From Bacteroidales bacterium (GTDB lineage Bacteria > Bacteroidota > Bacteroidia > Bacteroidales > VadinHA17): 35,296 nt of DNA. Positions 16,631 through 24,324 of this stretch are shown one piece after another. Below the pieces are notes generated by a model. That model was not told the DNA's origin and ran no database searches. It worked only from the letters and a program-made list of their open reading frames with translations. The translations under genes were made by a program, and so were the position numbers. Position 1 is the first letter of the stretch. Every line of letters starts with the position of its first letter. The DNA lies in contig JAAYUS010000051.1 of assembly GCA_012517605.1 (NCBI GenBank), forward strand, positions 1 through 35,296. The letters run 5' to 3'.

Positions 16631-17809
16631 ATGTCAGTATTGAAGAACTTCTTAAAAGCCGACAGGCGTTGCCGAAGGATCTTTCTGACCAATATGGTTG
16701 TGAAAGGCGCCGCCGGTTTTGTAAAGTTCAGGAAAAGAAGGAAGCAAGGTCTAATGTTTCCGGCTTTTCAGTTCATTTCCATCACTAACGACTGCAACCT
16801 TCGTTGCCAGGGCTGCTGGGTTGAAACCGGCAATCCCAAAATCTATATGGATCTTGAAAAGATAGATTCAGTGATTGAAGCCGGAAAAAGGCAGGGTTCA
16901 TATTTCTTCGGCATTCTTGGAGGAGAACCTCTTATTCACAAGGACTTGAACCTTATATTTAAAAAACACCCCGATTCATATTTCCAGCTTTTCACCAACG
17001 GGACTCTTTTCACCAGGCAGGTGGCAGAAAGCCTTAGAAAAGCCGGGAATGTAACACCCCTTATAAGTCTCGAGGGTGATGAATTTGTTGCAGATGTCAG
17101 ACGCGGTGGACACAATGTATATAACCGGACCCTCGATGCGGTAAAAACAGCGACAGCTGCAGGTCTTATTACCGGAGTTGCCATAAGTGTCTGCAAATCG
17201 AACATTGATATGGCGCTTAGTGACGATTTTGTAAAGATGCTTCACAACCTTGGCGTACTGTACATATGGTATTACATTTACCGCCCTGCCGGACACAATC
17301 CCAACTATGAGCTTGCCCTTTCATCTGAAGAGATACTCCGCTTGCGGAAATTCCTTGTTGACGGAAGGACGAGACTGCCCATGGTCCTGGTTGATTCATA
17401 CTGGCGTGCCAATGGGGAACCTTTCTGTCCTGCAGCCGACGGACTCAGTCATCATATAAATCCTTCTGGCAATCTTGAACCATGCCCTGTAATTCAGATT
17501 GCCGGAGAGAATTTTTTTAATGGCGAACCGGCAGCCATATATGAGAATTCAGAACTGTTAAGGGATTTCAGGCGTCAGATACGCAGTAAAACAAATGGAT
17601 GCGTGCTCATGGAAGATCCGGCATGGGTGAAGGATTTTGCTGAAAAACACAATGCCCTGAACACTTCAAACAGACCGGAATACCTCGAAGAGCTTGCATC
17701 ATCACCTTCTGTGAAAAGTCATGGCTCCTGCCCTGTTATACCTGAGAAAAGCCTTATTTACAGGATGGCAAAGAGGACAGCTTTCTTCGGAATGGGCGCC
17801 TATGGATGA
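16631..17809 (+). CDS. Radical SAM protein with SPASM-like C-terminus
   Basis: 392 residues. The [4Fe-4S]-SAM site is Cys55, Cys59, Cys62 in ITNDCNLRCQGCWVE (CxxxCxxC), and the SAM-binding GGEP motif is at residues 97-100. The C-terminal region has Cys265 and Cys284 in a pattern (C-P-A-A-D-G ... INPSGNLEPCP) like SPASM/twitch auxiliary-cluster domains, plus Cys323 and another Cys near 363 that could complete a cluster. The first ~40 residues are basic. It would generate a 5'-deoxyadenosyl radical. The substrate is unknown, but the operon suggests a prenyl or cyclic terpenoid rather than a peptide; no precursor peptide gene is visible. It is the second gene, with gaps of 2 and 6 bases to its neighbours. 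Confidence 0.9.
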   Translation: MSVLKNFLKADRRCRRIFLTNMVVKGAAGFVKFRKRRKQGLMFPAFQFISITNDCNLRCQGCWVETGNPKIYMDLEKIDSVIEAGKRQGSYFFGILGGEPLIHKDLNLIFKKHPDSYFQLFTNGTLFTRQVAESLRKAGNVTPLISLEGDEFVADVRRGGHNVYNRTLDAVKTATAAGLITGVAISVCKSNIDMALSDDFVKMLHNLGVLYIWYYIYRPAGHNPNYELALSSEEILRLRKFLVDGRTRLPMVLVDSYWRANGEPFCPAADGLSHHINPSGNLEPCPVIQIAGENFFNGEPAAIYENSELLRDFRRQIRSKTNGCVLMEDPAWVKDFAEKHNALNTSNRPEYLEELASSPSVKSHGSCPVIPEKSLIYRMAKRTAFFGMGAYG

Positions 17810-17815
17810 TTAAAA

Positions 17816-19408
17816 ATGGAAATGATTTCTGACAACATATTAACCCTTGTGGTGCCGGTTGAAAGCAAATTACGCGATGAGATCCGGCAAAAAACCGACA
17901 GCTATTTTGTAACAAATGTTACAATTCCACCTGTTTCTTACGATAAACTTGCCGGATTTGCTGATCATCTGATTGCTGAAAATGGATGGGATCCAGACTA
18001 TAAGGCCTTCACGATGATATGCTGCGGCAATGCCATCTGGCGTTCTGTAGTTGGAGCAATCCCCTTTGACAGGAGGATGCTTTTACTTCCTCAATGCCTT
18101 AGGAACAGCCAGAAGTGCAATGCACAGGAGGATGATCTCGGACTGCTCTGCAACGAATGCGGCAACTGCAGTATATCAGGATTTATCCGTGAGGCCGAAG
18201 ACCTGGGTTATATAACAATCGTTGCCGAGGGAACAACAATAGCATCACGTCTGGTTGAGAGTGGAAAAGTCGATGCCATAATCGGCGTCGGATGCATGGA
18301 AACGCTGCAGAAGATTTTCAGGACGGTCAATAAATATTCAGTGCCCGCTGTAGGCATCCCGCTTCTTACATGCGGATGTGTCGACACACAGGCAGATGCC
18401 GGATGGATAAGGAAGGAGATTAATTTCCGTAATGACCGCAACGGTTTCCGCCTTTTAAACCTGAATGACCTCAGGGATAAGACTGCCTCACTGTTTACAC
18501 AGGAGAAAATAAATAAGCTTCTTGATTTGAAAAACAATCCGACAGATGAGGTTTTGAGAGATATACTTCTGGCGGGAGGGAAAAGGATTAGACCTCTCCT
18601 CACTGCCCTTACATACCTGGCCTTCAGCCATGACCCTGATACGGAAGTTCTTCAGTATCTTGCAATGTCGGTGGAATGTTTCCATAAAGCCTCCCTCGTG
18701 CACGATGATATTGAAGATGGCGATGATCACAGATATGGCAAGGAAACTGTCCACAAAAAACATGGCATTCCTGTTGCAATAAACCTTGGTGATCTGCTTA
18801 TAGGAGAAGGTTACAGGCTTGTTTCCGAATGCAGCCTTGATCCTGTGGTAATGAAAGATTGTATCAGAATTATTTCAGCCGGACACAGACTGATGTCGGA
18901 GGGTCAGGGCGCTGAGCTCATGGCAAGAAGGAATAACGATATACTCAGTGTGAATGAAGTGCTTGCAATTTTCAGGAGCAAAACTGCAGAAGCCTTTAGG
19001 GTTTCTTTGATGACAGGTGCTCTGGCCGGCGGCGCAGACCAGGAATCTTTAAGGATCCTTGAAGAATTCAGTTACATTATCGGGACCGCCTATCAGTTAA
19101 AGGATGATCTTGAGGATATAACCCGGCCGGAAGAGGGAAATGTATTGAGAAATCCCTCGGCTGTGATCTCGGCATTGGCTGAAAAGACCGGAGAAACAGG
19201 GAAAGAAATCATAAAAAGTCTCGTATCAGAGAATGATATAGATGAAATACGGAAATTGATAGACAAACACAGCATAGACGATTTTATCGACAGCCTAATA
19301 GAAGAATACCTTGTAAGTATTGACAGCTGTCTTTCAGGAATGCAGAACATTCCTTTAAAACTCGCTCTTCATGAGATCGTTGGAAAAACTTTCAGCAAAT
19401 ATCTCTAG
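17816..19408 (+). CDS. DUF116-polyprenyl diphosphate synthase fusion
   Basis: 530 residues in two parts. Residues 1-220 form a Cys-rich DUF116-type domain: Cys69-Cys70, PQCLRNSQKC (Cys94, Cys101), LLCNECGNC (Cys112, 115, 118), GVGC (Cys160) and LTCGC (Cys186, 188), probably binding Fe-S. Residues 225-530 are a complete trans-isoprenyl diphosphate synthase: GGKRIRP (254-260), first Asp-rich motif DDIED (297-301), second DDLED (430-434). The residues four and five before the first motif are small (Ala292, Ser293), which fits a medium or long chain product rather than strict farnesyl length. There is no stop or frameshift at the junction. DUF116 is usually a separate protein, so the fusion links a redox module to prenyl chain synthesis. 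Its 3' end overlaps the next gene by 38 bases. Confidence 0.9.
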   Translation: MEMISDNILTLVVPVESKLRDEIRQKTDSYFVTNVTIPPVSYDKLAGFADHLIAENGWDPDYKAFTMICCGNAIWRSVVGAIPFDRRMLLLPQCLRNSQKCNAQEDDLGLLCNECGNCSISGFIREAEDLGYITIVAEGTTIASRLVESGKVDAIIGVGCMETLQKIFRTVNKYSVPAVGIPLLTCGCVDTQADAGWIRKEINFRNDRNGFRLLNLNDLRDKTASLFTQEKINKLLDLKNNPTDEVLRDILLAGGKRIRPLLTALTYLAFSHDPDTEVLQYLAMSVECFHKASLVHDDIEDGDDHRYGKETVHKKHGIPVAINLGDLLIGEGYRLVSECSLDPVVMKDCIRIISAGHRLMSEGQGAELMARRNNDILSVNEVLAIFRSKTAEAFRVSLMTGALAGGADQESLRILEEFSYIIGTAYQLKDDLEDITRPEEGNVLRNPSAVISALAEKTGETGKEIIKSLVSENDIDEIRKLIDKHSIDDFIDSLIEEYLVSIDSCLSGMQNIPLKLALHEIVGKTFSKYL

Positions 19409-20246
19409 ACTTGTTTCCGGCAGAAAAGCGTTGGTTTTCGGTCAGCTTAGCCCTGAAGCTGTACTTAAACGATCGCTCGGAATGCTCGAAACAAATGCTT
19501 CCCGGGATCTTAAAAATTATGTCGGGGGCAGGATGCATTTCTCCGGGGGATTTAAAGACAAGGCGGAAAATCCGGATCTTTATTACACCCTGTTCGGAAC
19601 TTTCCTCTCCGAAGCTCTGGACCTGAAGGAAATTCTGATGAAAACCCGGCAATATGTTGAAAACGAGATAAGAAATAATGAACCGGCAGGAATACACCTT
19701 TACTGTGCTTCAATCCTTGCTTCAAAACTTTCGACCGACAAGAAACTTAAAGCATTTCTCCGGGAAAGGGTCAGGAAGAACCTTGATGATGGTCTTGTTA
19801 AACAACCCGCATATGGTATGTTTGTAACAATGCTGGCATGTTATTATTCAGGTGATTACAAAGGACTCTTTAAAGTCAGAAGGCATCTTAAAAGTCAGCC
19901 CGGAAATGAAACACTGCCTTCTACGGTTATAGCAGCACTGACTGTACTTCAACATGCATTCGGCAGGCCCACAGGTGATCTTTTAAATAAGCTGATGGAA
20001 TTTTATAACAACCAGGGCGGTTTCAGGGCTGTGAAAAGAGCACCGGTATCTGATCTCCTTTCCACAGCTGTAACTTTATATGCTTGCAGATATGCCCAAC
20101 AGGATCTGAGGACCATAAAGCCTGAATGCCTCAACTTTATAGATTCTCTTTATCATGAAGGAGGATTCGGAGCCAATATGATGGATCCTGAACCTGACAT
20201 TGAATACACATTTTACGGATTGCTGGCTCTCGGATCACTGGCGTAA
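19371..20246 (+). CDS. Prenyltransferase/terpene-cyclase repeat protein
   Basis: 291 residues, all-helical, with repeats of the prenyltransferase/squalene-oxidase type: GGFKDKAENPDLYYTLFGTF (residues 59-78), GGFRAVKRAPVSDLLSTAVTLYAC and GGFGANMMDPEPDIEYTFYGLLALGSL at the C-terminus. No DxDD acid motif is present. The zinc-ligand pattern of protein prenyltransferase beta subunits (D-x-Y-H-T) reads DIEYT here, so the His ligand is missing and zinc catalysis is unlikely. It is probably a partner or substrate-binding half for the cyclase encoded next, or a degenerate cyclase domain. It overlaps the preceding gene by 38 bases in another frame and ends 4 bases before the cyclase start, suggesting coupled translation. 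Confidence 0.8.
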   Translation: MRSLEKLSANISRLVSGRKALVFGQLSPEAVLKRSLGMLETNASRDLKNYVGGRMHFSGGFKDKAENPDLYYTLFGTFLSEALDLKEILMKTRQYVENEIRNNEPAGIHLYCASILASKLSTDKKLKAFLRERVRKNLDDGLVKQPAYGMFVTMLACYYSGDYKGLFKVRRHLKSQPGNETLPSTVIAALTVLQHAFGRPTGDLLNKLMEFYNNQGGFRAVKRAPVSDLLSTAVTLYACRYAQQDLRTIKPECLNFIDSLYHEGGFGANMMDPEPDIEYTFYGLLALGSLA

Positions 20247-20250
20247 CAAT

Positions 20251-22032
20251 ATGGAAGCTAACACTATACATCAGAAATACAACGAACTCGCAGGTCTTCT
20301 GTTATCCGAGATGAACACGGAAGGTTACTGGACCGGCCGTTTATCCGGCAGCGCACTGAGTACGGCAGTGGCAATTGTTGCTCTGAAAATTTCAGATACC
20401 AGGGATGGCCTTAAGAGAATAGCATCAGGTTATGACTGGTTGCTGAAAAGTATTAATGACGACGGAGGGTTTGGCGATACTCCCGAATCAGCAAGCAATG
20501 TCAGTACTACTTTGCTATGCTACTCAGCCATAAGTTACTGCCAGCTAAACGGCAACGGAACAAACACACTCAGAAGGATGGAAGAGTGGCTATATTCAAA
20601 AGGGATTACTCTTGATCCTAAAAATATAACAAGATCAATATTGAAGTTTTACGGGAAAGATCTCACCTTTTCAGTGCCAATTCTTTCGATGCTTCATCTT
20701 GCCGGAGTTATTTCTTCATCTTCATTGAAAGAGATCCCAGGGCTTCCGTTCGAGCTTACACTCCTTCCCCGGTCACTTTACAGTTTTTTCAACCTTCGTG
20801 TTGTGAGTTATGCCCTGCCCGCCCTGATCGGAGTAGGGATCTATCTTCATACCCAAAGAAGAAGGAGAACACTCAGTTTAATGTCGTTCAGAAACATTTT
20901 CATAAAGCCAGCCATCAGGAAACTTAATTCACTTGTCCCTGAAAGCGGCGGATTCCTTGAGGCAATTCCCCTGACCGGATTTGTCGCCATGTGCCTTGTT
21001 GCGTGCGGTAAGGCAGACAGCCAAACTGTTCAGAAAGGGATAGGCTTCCTTTGCCGCCAGCAGCGTGATGATGGCAGCTGGCCTATCGACACTGACCTGT
21101 CGACATGGGTGACAACCCTCTCTGTCAAAGCCCTTGGAAATGATCCCTGCAAACACATGTCTGAAAAGCAAAGAAATATTTTAAGGGAACACCTGCTGGG
21201 ACTTCAGTACAATGAGATACATCCCTTCAATGGCGCAAAGCCCGGAGGATGGGGCTGGACCAGCTATTCAGGATCGGTACCGGATGCAGATGATACTCCC
21301 GGTGCAATACTTGCACTTCATGAACTGTACACCGGCACAGAAAGAGAAAAAAACTCAATTCTTGACGGATGCAGATGGCTTATTGAACTGCAGAATTCCG
21401 ACGGAGGATTTCCTACTTTCTGCAAGGGATGGGGCCGCCTCCCGTTCGACAAGAGCTGTTCCGACCTTACGGGCCATGCTCTCCTGGCATTGATGAGGAC
21501 CATCAGCTGTTTTGGAAATAATATGGACAAAAGGACACAGCAGAATATTGAACGTTCCATATTAAAAGCAGCCGGTTATCTTGAAAAGCATCAGGGATCA
21601 GATGGTTCCTGGATCCCCTTATGGTTTGGAAACCAGAAGACTGACGACCAGACAAATCCGGTCTACGGGACTGCAAAGGTGTGTACATACCTGAATGATT
21701 GTCTTAAACTGGATAAAATAGATTCGCATATTAAATCCAGGCTGGCTAAAATGACTGAAAAGGGTCAGGACTTCCTTGTCAGGCAGCAGAACAATGACGG
21801 AAGCTGGGGAGGGAAGAAGGGAGTTGAAGGGACACTGGAAGAAACTTCACTGGCAATATGTGCGCTGGCTTCGAAAAACAAAGAGTCGTGTTCAAACGGT
21901 TTAGAATGGCTCGGAAAGCAGAGAAATATGAAATCTTCACCTATCGGGCTCTATTTTTCGCTTCTTTGGTATGATGAAAAACTCTATCCTTATATCTATA
22001 TGACGGAAGCGTACCGGAGACTTTTATTATAA
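20251..22032 (+). CDS. Squalene-hopene-cyclase-like class II terpene cyclase
   Basis: 593 residues from ATG 20251; the in-frame TTG at 20200 lies inside the previous gene and is rejected. The proton-donor motif DxDDT is intact (Asp345-Ala-Asp347-Asp348-Thr) in the SHC-like context GGWGWTSYSGSVPDADDT. Several QW-type repeats are present: QQRDDGSWPID, QNSDGGFPTF, HQGSDGSWIPLW and QQNNDGSWGG. These indicate a two-domain alpha-barrel class II cyclase of roughly SHC length (about 630). It would cyclise a linear polyprene by protonation, probably at the membrane. No squalene synthase or HpnCDE genes are in the window, so the substrate may be a prenyl diphosphate from the fusion enzyme rather than squalene. 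It is the last gene of the operon, convergent with an AraC gene 53 bases away. Confidence 0.88.
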   Translation: MEANTIHQKYNELAGLLLSEMNTEGYWTGRLSGSALSTAVAIVALKISDTRDGLKRIASGYDWLLKSINDDGGFGDTPESASNVSTTLLCYSAISYCQLNGNGTNTLRRMEEWLYSKGITLDPKNITRSILKFYGKDLTFSVPILSMLHLAGVISSSSLKEIPGLPFELTLLPRSLYSFFNLRVVSYALPALIGVGIYLHTQRRRRTLSLMSFRNIFIKPAIRKLNSLVPESGGFLEAIPLTGFVAMCLVACGKADSQTVQKGIGFLCRQQRDDGSWPIDTDLSTWVTTLSVKALGNDPCKHMSEKQRNILREHLLGLQYNEIHPFNGAKPGGWGWTSYSGSVPDADDTPGAILALHELYTGTEREKNSILDGCRWLIELQNSDGGFPTFCKGWGRLPFDKSCSDLTGHALLALMRTISCFGNNMDKRTQQNIERSILKAAGYLEKHQGSDGSWIPLWFGNQKTDDQTNPVYGTAKVCTYLNDCLKLDKIDSHIKSRLAKMTEKGQDFLVRQQNNDGSWGGKKGVEGTLEETSLAICALASKNKESCSNGLEWLGKQRNMKSSPIGLYFSLLWYDEKLYPYIYMTEAYRRLLL

Positions 22033-22085
22033 AAAGATGATCTTCAGGCTTTCATCTGACCTTAATAGCGAGTATGATCCCGGCC

Positions 22086-22982
22086 TCAATTCAACGACCT
22101 GTATTCATTAGGGGTTTGCCCGGTTTCATTCTTGAACATGCGGCTGAAATGTTGAGGGCTTTTAAATCCTAATTCATATGCAATTTCACTGAGTGTTTTA
22201 CTCCTGTCATAGATCTTCTCCCTGGCAAGGGATAAAACCTTTAGCTGGATATTTTCCTGGGCAGATTTTCCGGTTTCCTTCTTAACGAGATCTCCAAAAT
22301 AATTGGGCGACAGATGCAGCTTGTCAGCACAGTACCTGACTGATGGCAAGCCTATGGTATGAACTAGTTCTGACTGAAAATAATCATCGAGCAATTTCTC
22401 AAATCTGCTAAGTATATCTTTGTTTACAGCACTGCGGGTTATGAACTGCCTGTCGTAGTATCTCATGCAATAATTTAGGAGTAACTCAATATTATTTGCG
22501 ATCAGTGTTTTACTGTGTTTGTCAACCGACTGCCTTATCTCATGATCGATGTTATGCAGGCAATCCATTACTACATGCCTTTCCCTGTCCGATAAATGAA
22601 GCGCTTCATTGGCTTCATATGAGAAAAAAGTGTACTTTTTAATATTCTGTCCCAGCGAAGTTCCCCGGATTATATCGGGATGAAAAAGTAATCCCCAGCC
22701 TTTGGGCTTCGCAGCCCCGGGTTTGTTTCCGATCCCGACGATCTGTCCCGGACTTATAAAAACCAGCGTTCCTTCCTGGTAATCGTAATAATTACACCCA
22801 TATTTCAAATCGCCGCATTTAGCCTCCTTGAGGAATACACAATAAAACCCATAGTGTGCTTTTGCTTCCGGAATTAATTTCATTTTTGAAAAATCAAAAA
22901 CACTTACAAGAGGATGCAATGTTTCAATCCCTCTCATTGTATTGAACTGAGAAATATTATCCAACCTGATGATTTCGTCCAT
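22086..22982 (-). CDS. AraC family transcriptional regulator
   Basis: 298 residues. The N-terminal ~150 residues form a cupin-like sensing domain (YQEGTLVFISPGQIVGIGN). The C-terminal ~100 residues carry two helix-turn-helix motifs of the AraC/XylS type: SVRYCADKLHLSPNYFGDLVKKETGKSAQ, then LSEIAYELGFKSPQHFSRMFKNETGQTPNEYR. It is divergent from the esterase gene at 23165 with 182 bases between, so it may control the two hydrolases there. TAACTTTG (complement of 23005-23012), 22 bases before the start, is an exact TAnnTTTG match but lacks an upstream TTG at proper distance. This organisation of AraC and ester hydrolases is common in Bacteroidota; the inducer is unknown. Confidence 0.92.
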   Translation of the reverse strand: MDEIIRLDNISQFNTMRGIETLHPLVSVFDFSKMKLIPEAKAHYGFYCVFLKEAKCGDLKYGCNYYDYQEGTLVFISPGQIVGIGNKPGAAKPKGWGLLFHPDIIRGTSLGQNIKKYTFFSYEANEALHLSDRERHVVMDCLHNIDHEIRQSVDKHSKTLIANNIELLLNYCMRYYDRQFITRSAVNKDILSRFEKLLDDYFQSELVHTIGLPSVRYCADKLHLSPNYFGDLVKKETGKSAQENIQLKVLSLAREKIYDRSKTLSEIAYELGFKSPQHFSRMFKNETGQTPNEYRSLN

Positions 22983-23164
22983 AGAATTCTTATTAAATTC
23001 AGATCAAAGTTAAAACAGAATTATCTTAATGATACTCATCAAAATGCAATATCAGTAATTCAGATAAAAGAAACAGTAATTTGTATAAGGTAACACCCTG
23101 AATTAGTTTCAACTTTGTGCTATGCTTCAAAAGATGCAAAATCAAAGAACTTAATTTATCTGAC

Positions 23165-24241
23165 ATGAAAAAATGTGTTCTTAAACTTTCTCACTTTATT
23201 CTGGCATTAACTGTCGCAATAACAGTTTCTGCCCAGAATTCCGGAAGAAACAGACCTATTGTTATCAGGGAACAGGGAAGTTTTGCTGTTGGAGGCAGAG
23301 TGATTACCAATCCGGGTACTTTCGATCAGTACAATCAAACCCCGGCAGGACAGACCTTTCATGGCGACCATGCCTATGTTTTTTACCAGATCCCGGTGAA
23401 AGCCCGTAAATATCCGCTTGTGATGTGGCATGGGATTGGCCAGTTTTCCAAAACATGGGAAACAACACCCGACGGCAGGGAAGGTTATCAGAACATTTTC
23501 CTGCGCCGGGGCTTCGGGGTTTATCTTATCGACCAGCCTAGAAGAGGCAATGCTGGACGAAGCATGGCAGAAGGAAATATTGCACCAACACCCGATGAAC
23601 AGGGATGGTTTGGCACTTTTCGTGTCGGCATCTGGCCTGACTATTTTGAAGGTGTTCAGTTCGCCCGCGACCCCGAGACCCTGAACCAGTATTTCCGGCA
23701 GATGACACCCAACATCGGACCGATAGATATTAATGCCAATGTCGATGCAGTATCCGCTTTGTTCGATAAGACAGGCCCGGCGATCCTGGTTACACACTCC
23801 CACTCAGGAGGTATGGGTTGGCTTACGGCAATTAAAAATCAGAACATAAAAGCCATCGTTTCCTACGAGCCTGGCAGTGGTTTTGTGTTTCCTGAAGGAG
23901 AAGTTCCGGCACCTGTCCCGATGGCAGGTGGCATGCTGGCAGCATCCGCAGTTCCATTATCGGATTTTATCAAACTCACCAGAATACCAATCATTATTTA
24001 TTATGGTGATTTTATACCTGAAAAGCCCATGAATAATCCGGGGCAGGATGGATGGCGGGCACGTCTTGAAATGGCAAGGCTGTGGAGAGATGCAGTTAAC
24101 AGGCACGGAGGTGATGTGACAGTTGTTCATCTGCCGGAAATCGGAATTAAAGGCAACACGCATTTCCCGTTCTCGGATCTGAACAACATTCAGATAGCCG
24201 ACCTGATGTCGGAATGGTTGAAGAAAAAAAGACTTGATTAA
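23165..24241 (+). CDS. Esterase-713-like alpha/beta hydrolase, exported
   Basis: 358 residues from ATG 23165, where a clean signal peptide starts (MKKCVLKL... VSAQ); an upstream GTG at 23117 is less likely. The sequence follows esterase 713 (Alcaligenes) closely: GSFAVGGRVITNPGTF, YVFYQIP, KYPLVMWHGIGQFSKTWETTPDGREG, LIDQPRRGNAGRS, THSHSGGMGW and KGNTHFPFSDLNN. Predicted catalytic residues are Ser214 (in SHSGG), Glu235 (YEPG) and His333 (GNTHF). It probably hydrolyses small esters in the periplasm. It is followed by a carboxylesterase gene 83 bases on, and both could answer to the divergent AraC regulator. Assignment is from recalled motif similarity. Confidence 0.88.
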   Translation: MKKCVLKLSHFILALTVAITVSAQNSGRNRPIVIREQGSFAVGGRVITNPGTFDQYNQTPAGQTFHGDHAYVFYQIPVKARKYPLVMWHGIGQFSKTWETTPDGREGYQNIFLRRGFGVYLIDQPRRGNAGRSMAEGNIAPTPDEQGWFGTFRVGIWPDYFEGVQFARDPETLNQYFRQMTPNIGPIDINANVDAVSALFDKTGPAILVTHSHSGGMGWLTAIKNQNIKAIVSYEPGSGFVFPEGEVPAPVPMAGGMLAASAVPLSDFIKLTRIPIIIYYGDFIPEKPMNNPGQDGWRARLEMARLWRDAVNRHGGDVTVVHLPEIGIKGNTHFPFSDLNNIQIADLMSEWLKKKRLD

Positions 24242-24324
24242 TCAGGAAATAATATCTGCAATTAAATCATGCTCATTTCTTAACATATACTTATGCCACG
24301 AAATATCAATAAACATTTACAAAT

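Noticed and set aside
17816-19408. Possibility that the DUF116-prenyl synthase fusion is a frameshift artefact
   Set aside because: The frame is continuous through the linker (residues about 205-235) with a charged helix typical of a domain linker, and no stop or restart signal is visible.
20200-20250. TTG start extending the terpene cyclase upstream
   Set aside because: It would overlap the end of the preceding gene and add 17 residues with no family match; ATG 20251 sits 4 bases after the upstream stop.
23005-23012. Exact TAnnTTTG match upstream of the AraC gene at 22982
   Set aside because: The nearest upstream TTG is about 27 bases away instead of about 20, so a promoter is not called.
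23117-23164. GTG start for the esterase-713-like gene
   Set aside because: It would place 16 polar residues before a normal signal peptide; ATG 23165 is the better start.
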